Notes under the pieces: model-generated
Told to the model about the DNA's origin: nothing
What the model saw: only the letters and a program-made list of their open reading frames with translations
The model's database searches: none
Assembly: GCA_002083395.1 (NCBI GenBank)
Contig: LWDH01000015.1
Span: 1-64,000, forward strand
Length of the DNA: 64,000 bases
Direction: 5' to 3'
Source: Proteobacteria bacterium SG_bin4
Lineage (GTDB): Bacteria; Pseudomonadota; Gammaproteobacteria; Burkholderiales; Nitrosomonadaceae
Part shown: piece after piece, positions 28,145 to 36,527 of the stretch
Position numbering within the stretch: position 1 is the first letter of the stretch
Layout of the letters: each line of letters starts with the position of its first letter
Position numbers and translations under genes: made by a program

Positions 28145-30157
28145 ATGTCACAACCCGTTTCACTGCTTTTTGGCGTGCACGCACATCAGCCAGTCGGCAA
28201 TTTCCCCGAAGTCCTGAGAGACGCACACCTGCGCTGTTACAAACCATTCCTGGAAGTGCTTTATCGCTACCCGGAATTCCGCTTTTCCGTGCATTTTTCC
28301 GGCTGGCTGCTCGATTATCTGCTGCAAAATTTCCCGGATGACATGGCGCTGCTGCATGAAATGGTGACACGCCGGCAAGTCGAGCTGTTTGGCGCGGGCG
28401 ATACCGAACCAGTGTTGGCTGTGATCCCTCAGCGCGACCGTATCGGACAGGTTGAAACATTTTCCGCAAAACTTGCGGAAAAAATGGGACAACGTCCGCA
28501 AGGCGCCTGGTTAACCGAACGCGTGTGGGAATCGACAGTCGTTCCGGCGCTGGCGGATTGCGGCATTCGATATGTCATCGTCGATGACTATCATTTTCTG
28601 TGCGCCGGAAAAGCCGCTGATGAATTAAACGGTTATTTCACCACCGAGGAAGAAGGCCGCAAGCTGGATCTGTTTCCGATTTCAGAGACCTTGCGCTACA
28701 AAATCCCCTTCGCCCCGGTCGAGGACACCATCGCTTATCTGGAATCGCTGACTACTCTGCCGGCATCGAATACTGCGGTAGCGGTTTATTTCGACGATAT
28801 CGAGAAATTCGGGATTTGGCCGGAAACTTATCAATGGGTCTACGAGAAAGGCTGGCTTGAACGTTTTATCCAAGGCGTGCTGGCTTCCCCCAAAATTCTT
28901 CCGCAGCATTACAGCGAATATCACGCCGCTGAAAAAACCCGCGGCGTGATCTATTTGCCGACGGTTTCATACATCGAGATGAATGAATGGACCTTACCGG
29001 CTCATGCCGCCAACACCTATGCCGAACTGGTTCAGCAAGCGAAAACCAGTAGTTGGTACGAATCGAAAAAAGCATTTTTGCGCGGCGGTATCTGGAAAAA
29101 TTTCTTTTCCCGCTACCCGGAATCCAATTGGATGCATAAGCGCATGCTGTCCCTTTCCGCACGCTTGGCGGCGCTGCCGGAGAAACAACGGACCGGTCAA
29201 ATGCGCCAGAAACTCTATGAGGCGCAGGCTAACGATGCTTATTGGCACGGTCTATTCGGCGGTCTCTATCTGCCGCATTTGCGGCGTGCGGTGTACAACG
29301 CCATGGTGGAATTGGAAGCGTTGCTTGATCGTTGTGTACCGCGTCCGTCTTACCATACCGAAGATACCGACTTGGATGGCGTTGACGAAGCATACTTGCA
29401 AAATGGCATCCTGCAAGCAGTATTGAAACTGGATTGCTTCGCCAGCATTTGTGAATTGGATATGTACCCGCTGAAACATAATTTCGGTGATACTTTACGC
29501 AGCCAGGTCGAACATTATCACCAGAAAATCCAACCCGGCGGACCCCGGAATACAAATCATAGCGGCAGCGGCATTGCCTCGGCCCATGACCGGATCAGTT
29601 ATAAGCATGAGATTAGCGCTGCGGATATTCAAGCCGACGATTACCCCCGTGGCTTGTTTATCGATCGCTTGGACGGCATGTTTATCGCTTATCGCTCTTT
29701 AACTTCGGCACTCGAAAATAATCACTTCCAGTCGGAAAATACCGCGTATCCGATTCATAAGCTGATCATCCTCGACGATAACCGGTTGCAAGTCACTTAC
29801 CATTTCACTGCCAAGTTTTCACACGCATTCAGCACCGAAATCAACCTGGCGATGCCAAGCTGCGATGGTATGGGCGGCCGGTATATTTATCAGGGTAAAA
29901 TTCCCGGCGGTTTTGGCCAATTGCTGGAACTGACCGCAATCACCGAACTGACACTCGACGACGATACCTTAGGCGGCAGTGTCACGCTGACGACGTCTCA
30001 TCCGGTCACTTTACGGGCACGCCCGCATTTTTCAGTCTCGCAATCTGAAAGCGGTTTTGAGAAAATCATGCAAGCGGTCACGCTGCTGCTCGAATGGCCG
30101 GTTGCAGCGCCGGAATTGATCGTTACATTGACCATCAACGCGCGGACACAGCCATAA
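28145..30157 (+). CDS. GH57 4-alpha-glucanotransferase-like enzyme
   Basis: A 670-residue protein resembling the Thermococcus litoralis-type 4-alpha-glucanotransferase, which moves glucan chains between acceptors. It has VHAHQPVGNFPE at the N-terminus, GAWLTERVWES with the nucleophile E125 at a position like E123 of that enzyme, and VYFDDIEKFGIWP with the catalytic Asp (217-218). The C-terminal third holds the beta-sandwich region of DUF1925/DUF1926 type. An ACCGGAGTTACTG ribosome binding site precedes the ATG. The second GH57 gene in a row, it likely works with GlgB and GlgA in shaping glycogen or in breaking it down. Confidence 0.93.
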   Translation: MSQPVSLLFGVHAHQPVGNFPEVLRDAHLRCYKPFLEVLYRYPEFRFSVHFSGWLLDYLLQNFPDDMALLHEMVTRRQVELFGAGDTEPVLAVIPQRDRIGQVETFSAKLAEKMGQRPQGAWLTERVWESTVVPALADCGIRYVIVDDYHFLCAGKAADELNGYFTTEEEGRKLDLFPISETLRYKIPFAPVEDTIAYLESLTTLPASNTAVAVYFDDIEKFGIWPETYQWVYEKGWLERFIQGVLASPKILPQHYSEYHAAEKTRGVIYLPTVSYIEMNEWTLPAHAANTYAELVQQAKTSSWYESKKAFLRGGIWKNFFSRYPESNWMHKRMLSLSARLAALPEKQRTGQMRQKLYEAQANDAYWHGLFGGLYLPHLRRAVYNAMVELEALLDRCVPRPSYHTEDTDLDGVDEAYLQNGILQAVLKLDCFASICELDMYPLKHNFGDTLRSQVEHYHQKIQPGGPRNTNHSGSGIASAHDRISYKHEISAADIQADDYPRGLFIDRLDGMFIAYRSLTSALENNHFQSENTAYPIHKLIILDDNRLQVTYHFTAKFSHAFSTEINLAMPSCDGMGGRYIYQGKIPGGFGQLLELTAITELTLDDDTLGGSVTLTTSHPVTLRARPHFSVSQSESGFEKIMQAVTLLLEWPVAAPELIVTLTINARTQP

Positions 30158-30211
30158 GATGCGCCGATCACATTATTAACACGCTGCAAGACGCCAATAC
30201 ATCAATACGAT

Positions 30212-31846
30212 ATGTCAGCACTTACACACTCACCCGCCTGGCTCGCATTAAAAGCGCACCATTCCATCATGACAGCACGGCACTTGCGCCAATTGTTCCA
30301 TGACGACCCAACTCGCTTCGAGAAATTCTCCTTGCAATTTAAAGACATATTGATGGACTTCTCAAAGCAACCGATCACGGCGGAAACCATTGATTTGCTG
30401 CTTGCCCTGGCGCAGCAGCAACAATTACAAAATTGGATCGACCGCATGTTCTCCGGCGATACAATCAATTCCACCGAACAACGCGCTGCCTTGCATATCG
30501 CATTGCGCAGCGACCAACCGGTTTATTGCGATGGCGTGGATGTGCTGCCCGATGTGAAACGTGTGCTCAAACAAATGGAGCGTTTTGTCATCGCGATTCA
30601 AAGCGGCGCACGCCGCGGCTATAGCGGCAAGATCTTTACCGATATCGTCAATATTGGCATCGGCGGTTCGGATCTCGGCCCGGTGATGGTCACCGAAGCG
30701 CTCAAACCCTATTGGGTGAACGGCATCAAGCCGCACTTCATTTCCAATATCGACGGCGCGCAATTGACCGACACTTTGCGGCATCTCAACCCGGAAACGA
30801 CGTTATTCATTATCGCGTCGAAAACTTTTACCACGCAGGAAACATTGACCAATGCCCATTCCGCGCGCCAATGGTTTCTGGCAAACGGCGGCAGTGAACC
30901 AGCGATCGCGCAGCATTTTGTCGCAGTCTCGACCAACCGTGCCGCAGTGACACAATTCGGTATCGACCCGGATAACATGTTCGAATTCTGGGATTGGGTC
31001 GGCGGCCGCTACTCGCTATGGTCGGCGATCGGCTTGCCGATTGCGTTGACCACCGGCATGGATCATTTCTATGCATTGCTCGCCGGTGCCCGCGGCATGG
31101 ACCGGCACTTCGCCACCGCGCCGTTGCAACAAAATCTGCCGGTGATGCTGGGGCTGCTGGGCATCTGGCAAATCAATTTTTATGGCACCGCCAGTCATGC
31201 GGTATTGCCGTACGATCAATCGTTGCACCGTTTCCCTGCGTATTTGCAGCAATTGGAGATGGAAAGCAACGGCAAACGCATCACGCGAGACGGCGAAGCC
31301 ACCGATTATGATACTGGCGCAGTAGTTTGGGGTGAACCCGGCACCAATGGGCAGCATGCCTTTTATCAATTGTTGCATCAAGGCACGCAAACCGTCTCCG
31401 CCGATTTTCTGGCGCCGTGCCAGAGCCAATATCCGGTAGGCGATCATCACCACATGCTGCTGGCTAATTTTTTTGCGCAAACCGAAGCGCTGATGACCGG
31501 AAAAACCGAGGAGGAAGTCCGCGCCGAACTGCAGAAACAAGGATTGAGCGGCGCAGCCCTCGAACAATTGCTGCCGCACAAGATTTTTCCCGGCAACCGT
31601 CCGACCACATCGATTTTATTCAAAAAACTCGATCCTCAAACGCTCGGTGCGTTGATTGCGCTGTACGAACATAAAGTGTTTGTGCAAAGCGCAATCTGGA
31701 ATATCAACCCGTTCGATCAATGGGGCGTGGAACTGGGTAAACAGTTGGCCGGAAAGATTCTCGGGGAATTGGCGGACGATCATTCTGTAACTTCACATGA
31801 CGCATCCACCAATGGCCTGATTCAGTATTTCAAAGCACACCGGTAA
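30212..31846 (+). CDS. pgi: Glucose-6-phosphate isomerase
   Basis: Interconverts glucose-6-phosphate and fructose-6-phosphate. The 544-residue protein contains the PGI signature DWVGGRYSLWSAIG, the IGGSDLGPVMV phosphate-binding motif, ASKTFTTQET and the C-terminal NPFDQWGVELGKQLA with the catalytic Lys/His region. The start is ATG at 30212. Sited between a GH57 gene and glgA (8-base gap to glgA), it links gluconeogenic carbon from the Calvin cycle to glycogen. Confidence 0.97.
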   Translation: MSALTHSPAWLALKAHHSIMTARHLRQLFHDDPTRFEKFSLQFKDILMDFSKQPITAETIDLLLALAQQQQLQNWIDRMFSGDTINSTEQRAALHIALRSDQPVYCDGVDVLPDVKRVLKQMERFVIAIQSGARRGYSGKIFTDIVNIGIGGSDLGPVMVTEALKPYWVNGIKPHFISNIDGAQLTDTLRHLNPETTLFIIASKTFTTQETLTNAHSARQWFLANGGSEPAIAQHFVAVSTNRAAVTQFGIDPDNMFEFWDWVGGRYSLWSAIGLPIALTTGMDHFYALLAGARGMDRHFATAPLQQNLPVMLGLLGIWQINFYGTASHAVLPYDQSLHRFPAYLQQLEMESNGKRITRDGEATDYDTGAVVWGEPGTNGQHAFYQLLHQGTQTVSADFLAPCQSQYPVGDHHHMLLANFFAQTEALMTGKTEEEVRAELQKQGLSGAALEQLLPHKIFPGNRPTTSILFKKLDPQTLGALIALYEHKVFVQSAIWNINPFDQWGVELGKQLAGKILGELADDHSVTSHDASTNGLIQYFKAHR

Positions 31847-31854
31847 CATCCTTC

Positions 31855-33327
31855 ATGCCGTCGCTACAATCGCTTCGCGTGCTCTTTATCACTTCGGAAG
31901 TCTATCCGTTGTGCAAAACCGGCGGCCTGGGCGACGTCAGCGCCGCGCTGCCTGCTGCATTGCGGACACTGCAAACCGATGTCAGGCTGTTGTTGCCGGG
32001 TTACCCGCAAGTGCTGGCCGGCGTGAAATACAAATCCAAGATCGCTGATTTTTCATCATTAGCGCATTTTCCTCCCGCATCTTTGCTGTCGGCGCGGTTA
32101 TCGTTGAACAAAGCGGAACACATTCCGGTATTTGTGATTGACTGCCCCGGCCTCTATTGCCGTGACGGCGGACCTTATATGGACGAATACGGCCGCGACT
32201 GGCCGGATAACGCATTGCGCTTCGGCTTGTTGTCAAAAATCGGCGCAATATTGAGCAGCGATAGCAGCCCAATTGCCTGGCGCCCGCACATTGCGCATTG
32301 CAATGATTGGCAAAGCGGGCTCACCCCCGCTTACCTGCATTTCCACAACGGCAATAAAGCGGCTACTGTCATCACCATCCATAACCTCGCCTTTCAAGGT
32401 TGCTTCCCGCCCGGAACTGTCGTGCAATTGGGTTTGCCGCCCGAGAGTTTCGACATTCACGGCGTCGAATATTACGGCAATCTATCGTTTCTCAAAGCCG
32501 GGCTTTATTATGCCGACCACCTTACTACCGTCAGCCCGAATTACGCCAAAGAGATACAAACGGAGCCGCTGGGGTTCGGTCTACAAGGCCTGCTCGCCAC
32601 ACGCAGCAATCAACTGAGCGGTATCGTCAACGGTATCGATACCCGGGAATGGGATCCCGCAACCGATCCGCACCTGGAACAACACTACAACCGTCAAAAG
32701 CTTTCCGACAAGGCTGCCAACAAAAGCGCTTTGCAGCAGCGCATGGATTTGACTGTCGATGCCAATATCCCGCTGTTCGGCATGGTCAGCCGCTTGAGTT
32801 ACCAGAAAGGAATCGATCTATTAATACAGATCGCGCCGCAACTGGTAAAAATACCCGCGCAACTGGTAGTGCTCGGCAGCGATCAAGCACAGCTCGAGCA
32901 CCTTCTGGTGATGCTGGCGCACAGTCACCCGGGCAGCATCGCCGTGCGCATCGGCTACAACGAAACCCTATCGCACTTGATCGAAGCCGGCGCCGATTGC
33001 TTTCTAATGCCATCCCGCTTTGAGCCATGCGGCCTGAATCAGATGTACAGCCAGCATTACGGCACCCCGCCGATCGTGCATGCCACCGGCGGCCTGGTCG
33101 ATACGGTGGTTGATTGCACCCCGGAAACGCTTGCCAACAATAGCGCCAGCGGCTTCCTGTTCGATACCATATCCGCCGAACATTTACTTCATACTATTCA
33201 ACGCGCTACAGCTACTTATCACGATAAAAAAACCTGGCAGCGATTACAAAAAAACGGCATGGCCAAGGATTTTAGCTGGCAAACCAGCGCATCAGCTTAT
33301 CTGAAAATTTACCGGTCATTGCTATAA
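31855..33327 (+). CDS. glgA: Glycogen synthase (ADP-glucose type)
   Basis: GT5 enzyme that extends alpha-1,4-glucan from ADP-glucose. The 490-residue protein has the diagnostic N-terminal loop KTGGLGDVSAALPAAL, HCNDWQSGLTPAYL, the VSRLSYQKGIDLL linker between the two Rossmann domains, and the C-terminal PSRFEPCGLNQMYSQHYG with the conserved glutamate. It ends the glgC-GH57-GH57-pgi-glgA series and is followed by a strong terminator. Confidence 0.97.
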   Translation: MPSLQSLRVLFITSEVYPLCKTGGLGDVSAALPAALRTLQTDVRLLLPGYPQVLAGVKYKSKIADFSSLAHFPPASLLSARLSLNKAEHIPVFVIDCPGLYCRDGGPYMDEYGRDWPDNALRFGLLSKIGAILSSDSSPIAWRPHIAHCNDWQSGLTPAYLHFHNGNKAATVITIHNLAFQGCFPPGTVVQLGLPPESFDIHGVEYYGNLSFLKAGLYYADHLTTVSPNYAKEIQTEPLGFGLQGLLATRSNQLSGIVNGIDTREWDPATDPHLEQHYNRQKLSDKAANKSALQQRMDLTVDANIPLFGMVSRLSYQKGIDLLIQIAPQLVKIPAQLVVLGSDQAQLEHLLVMLAHSHPGSIAVRIGYNETLSHLIEAGADCFLMPSRFEPCGLNQMYSQHYGTPPIVHATGGLVDTVVDCTPETLANNSASGFLFDTISAEHLLHTIQRATATYHDKKTWQRLQKNGMAKDFSWQTSASAYLKIYRSLL

Positions 33328-33377
33328 TCCGCCAAAAGCAATCAGATTAATCCTCAGCCCGATAATCCAAAAACAAA

Positions 33378-33402
33378 AACAGGAGCCTAAGCTCCTGTTT
33401 TT
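33378..33402. terminator. Bidirectional intrinsic terminator
   Basis: AACAGGAGC (33378-33386) and GCTCCTGTT (33391-33399) form a perfect 9-bp stem with the 4-nt loop CTAA. A T run follows on the plus strand and an A run precedes it, so it can end transcription of glgA and of the convergent PEP-CTERM gene. Confidence 0.93.
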
Positions 33403-33422
33403 AGAAAAAAATACAACGATTA

Positions 33423-34217
33423 TTAAACTGCGACTGCTTTTCTGCGGCGCGCTAAGAAACCTACGAGCCCCAAACCGGCCAGCAACATCGCGTAAGTTTC
33501 AGGCTCCGGAACCGGGGTGACTTCAAATCCGGCATAACGCACATTGGATTGCGAGTTGTTATAGAAACCGAATTGTCCTGAAGCAAACGTGGTGTCGTTC
33601 ACGGTTACATTCCATAGCTCGGTAGCGCCTTGACTAATCACGATATGAATGTCACCGGGCGTCAAGTTGTATTCCAGATGGAAAGTGTATTCGACATTAT
33701 CAGCCCAGCCTTTGGTGCTGGAATGATTGGTGGCGAGCACGCTCATATCGCCGAAATCGACCTGATTCTCCCAGAATTCTTCCAATGATAAATCCACCAG
33801 ACCATCGCCGGTCGCGCCTTCAAATTTTTTGAGGGTCATCCCTTCTGCCGCGGTGCGACCCACATAGCCTTGCGATGCTTGTTTCCAGTCGAACAGATAA
33901 AAATTACTGGAATTTTGATAACCGAAAACAAATCCCATGTAATCGTCGTCGCCGGATGTTTTAACTTTCCAGGTACCGTCGACGGTATAACTGCTCAGGT
34001 TTTGATTGTTCAAAAAGAACGACGGATCGGCATTGATTACCTGCTCGACAGCGGTATTACCGGGTTCCAGTACCCAGTTGCCCGGGCCTTGACCACCCGG
34101 GTAATTCAGGGTCAGTTCCGTCCAGCCTGATAAATCAACCGGTGCCGCATGAACGGCAAGCGGTGTTAGTGAAAACAATCCGGCGATTGCAAGATTGCGC
34201 ATATTTTTTTTCATCAT
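33423..34217 (-). CDS. PEP-CTERM sorting domain protein
   Basis: A 264-residue exported protein. A signal peptide spans about residues 1-25 (MMKKNMRNLAIAGLFSL, cleavage after HAA). The mature part is a beta-rich, concanavalin-like region rich in Trp, Asn and Gly (NYPGGQGPGNWVLEPGN). The C-terminus is a standard PEP-CTERM anchor: VPEPETYAMLLAGLGLVG then ARRRKA, the substrate signal for exosortase EpsH/XrtA systems. A GAGGGG ribosome binding site supports the first ATG. Likely an exopolysaccharide-associated surface protein, function unknown; the cognate exosortase is not in the window. Confidence 0.95.
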   Translation of the reverse strand: MMKKNMRNLAIAGLFSLTPLAVHAAPVDLSGWTELTLNYPGGQGPGNWVLEPGNTAVEQVINADPSFFLNNQNLSSYTVDGTWKVKTSGDDDYMGFVFGYQNSSNFYLFDWKQASQGYVGRTAAEGMTLKKFEGATGDGLVDLSLEEFWENQVDFGDMSVLATNHSSTKGWADNVEYTFHLEYNLTPGDIHIVISQGATELWNVTVNDTTFASGQFGFYNNSQSNVRYAGFEVTPVPEPETYAMLLAGLGLVGFLARRRKAVAV

Positions 34218-34487
34218 AATGAACCCCTCTCATAAAATTTTTATTTCGACAAGGCATGCCCCCATTAGCACATACTTATTATTATCAATAAATTACCTTG
34301 CATTTCTATGGTGAATATTTAACTATTGACAATTTCACCAGCCTCGATATTAATCTTTTCAGTTAAAAAATTGAATAAGTATTTTGATATATATTCGCTT
34401 ACGAGAATATTTTACGCCCCAAGGAACGAGGAATTAAACCCGATAGCGATTAAACTACCTTCTGAAATGAAAAAATCATGGATAAGC

Positions 34488-35285
34488 TTAACCGCTACTT
34501 TTACCATAACTCCAATATAACAAAAAACCAGTGAATAACATGCCGCCGAACAGATTACCGGCAATTACCGGAATGCCGTTCCATAGCCACCAATCGGCGA
34601 TGGTAATATCCGCTCCGAGCAGAATACCGGTGGGAATTACGAACATGTTGACGATTGCGTGTTCATAACCTAGACCGAAGAAAGTCATAATCGGCAGCCA
34701 CATAGCGGCGATTTTGCCGATGGTGGCGGTTGAGGTGAAAGACATGACAGCGCCCAGTGTGACCATCCAATTACACAGCATGGCGCTGACAAACGCGGTA
34801 ATGGTCCCGTCTAAGCCAAGTTTTGCGTATTCGAGCGTTTTGGTTTCAGCAATGCTGATGGTTCGTTGCAAAGCCGGCAGGGTATCCGGATCAATGATAC
34901 CCATTTTAGTGACCACGATGCAATACAAATAGGCATAAGCAACACTGCCGGCAAGGTTGCCGATCAAAACCCAGAACCAGTTTTTGAGCAACAGTGAAAA
35001 GCTTGTCCGGCGATCTGCGACAGCAATGGGAATCAACGCAAAATTACCGGTCGCCAGCCCTAAACCGAGTAGTACAATCATTACAAACCCGACCGGGAAC
35101 ACCATCGCACCTGCCATTCCCCAGCCGGTTTGAGTGGCTGCCAGAATCGCCAAGGTCGTTGCATAGCCCAGGAAGGCGCCGGCCAGAAATCCACGGATCA
35201 ACAATTGCTTGACCGGTAAACCAGCTTTTTTGGCGCCCGCTTGCAGCATGTTTTCAATGATTTCATCGGGTTTGATATACGTCAT
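34488..35285 (-). CDS. Formate/nitrite transporter (FNT) family channel
   Basis: A 265-residue integral membrane protein of the FocA/NirC family with six predicted transmembrane helices. Family patterns include the N-terminal PDEIIENMLQAGAKKA, GNFALIPIAVADRRTS, a CNWMVTLGAVMS segment and the late FGLGYEHAIVNMF. In an ammonia oxidiser the likely physiological ion is nitrite, but formate or other small anions cannot be excluded. It is a single gene upstream of hemW on the same strand. Confidence 0.93.
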   Translation of the reverse strand: MTYIKPDEIIENMLQAGAKKAGLPVKQLLIRGFLAGAFLGYATTLAILAATQTGWGMAGAMVFPVGFVMIVLLGLGLATGNFALIPIAVADRRTSFSLLLKNWFWVLIGNLAGSVAYAYLYCIVVTKMGIIDPDTLPALQRTISIAETKTLEYAKLGLDGTITAFVSAMLCNWMVTLGAVMSFTSTATIGKIAAMWLPIMTFFGLGYEHAIVNMFVIPTGILLGADITIADWWLWNGIPVIAGNLFGGMLFTGFLLYWSYGKSSG

Positions 35286-35330
35286 AATGATTACCCTCAG
35301 AGAAAAAGTCGAAGTTGCGATTTTAGCGCA

Positions 35331-36524
35331 TTATCCAGCGGGATTTTTTTCAGGCAGAAAAAGCTGCAGCAAGTCATTGAGAAAACGACGCCCAATCACA
35401 GTTGGTTTGATGCGAAGGTGATCGTGCACGAGCAAACCGCGTCGCTCGGCTTCATCAAGCTGCTGTTGCACGACGGTGACCGGTAATCCGGTTCGTTCTT
35501 GAAATAATGTTGTATCGAAGCCGCTGGATAGCCGGAGCGCATTCATCATGAATTCAAAACCCCGATCATCAATCGACAATTCATGCTGCGACTGCACCGG
35601 CGATTCACCGGCATGTATTTTGGCTAAGTATTCCTTGGGCTGCTTATAGCGCATCTGGCGCACGATTTTATCAGCAAAGCTGATTTTACTGTGTGCGCCA
35701 GCACCGATACCCAGATAATCACCGAACAACCAGTAATTCAAATTATGCCGCGATTCTTTGCCGTTCTGCGCAAATGCCGAAGTTTCATAATGACGGTAAT
35801 GATGATTGGCAGCAGTTAATTCGACGATTTCTTGCATTTGCGCGGCTTGTTCGTCATCCGGGAGTTTCGGCGGGTAGCGGTAAAATAGCGTATTGGGCTC
35901 CAAGGTCAGATGATAGGCGGAAATATGCGTGACACCATACTTGCAAGCCGTTTCAATATCTTGTTGCGCTTCCTGCAGAGATTGATGAGGTAATGCATAC
36001 ATCAGATCGAGATTGATGTTGTCGAAATTGCTCATGGCAATCTCGACGGCACGATGCGCTTCCAGATCGTCATGCACGCGCCCGAGTGCTTGCAGATGCT
36101 GCCGGTTAAAACTTTGGATGCCGATAGACAAACGGTTTATGCCAGCTTTACGAAAATCGGCGAATTTTTGCGCCTCAAAAGTACCGGGATTGGCTTCCAG
36201 CGTGATTTCTGCAAAATGTTCCAGCGGCAACAGCGTGCGTATGGTTGTTAACAGAGTATCGATTGCCTCAGCGCTGAAAAGGCTGGGAGTGCCACCTCCG
36301 AAGAAAATGGTACTTAATCGCCTGCCCCAAATATCGGGAAGAGCCGCTTCAAGGTCTTTGATCAGCGCCTTCACATAATCGTCTTCGAGCGTATGGCTGC
36401 TCTGCTCTCGGATTTCATGGGAATTGAAATCGCAGTAAGGGCATTTCTTTAAACACCATGGTATGTGAACATATAGACTCAGCGGTGGAAGCGCCTTGAA
36501 TTTCGGAGTAGGCAAAGCCGTCAT
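35331..36524 (-). CDS. hemW: Radical SAM heme chaperone HemW
   Basis: A 397-residue radical SAM protein of the HemW/HemN-like family, thought to deliver heme to respiratory enzymes rather than to oxidise coproporphyrinogen. The [4Fe-4S] motif is CLKKCPYC (C24, C28, C31), followed by the GGGTPSLF motif, EANPGTFE and RLSIGIQSFN. The start ATG lies only three bases after the stop of the upstream FtsX-like permease, so the two are likely cotranscribed. Older annotations call this a coproporphyrinogen III oxidase-like protein. Confidence 0.93.
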   Translation of the reverse strand: MTALPTPKFKALPPLSLYVHIPWCLKKCPYCDFNSHEIREQSSHTLEDDYVKALIKDLEAALPDIWGRRLSTIFFGGGTPSLFSAEAIDTLLTTIRTLLPLEHFAEITLEANPGTFEAQKFADFRKAGINRLSIGIQSFNRQHLQALGRVHDDLEAHRAVEIAMSNFDNINLDLMYALPHQSLQEAQQDIETACKYGVTHISAYHLTLEPNTLFYRYPPKLPDDEQAAQMQEIVELTAANHHYRHYETSAFAQNGKESRHNLNYWLFGDYLGIGAGAHSKISFADKIVRQMRYKQPKEYLAKIHAGESPVQSQHELSIDDRGFEFMMNALRLSSGFDTTLFQERTGLPVTVVQQQLDEAERRGLLVHDHLRIKPTVIGRRFLNDLLQLFLPEKNPAG

Positions 36525-36527
36525 GAG

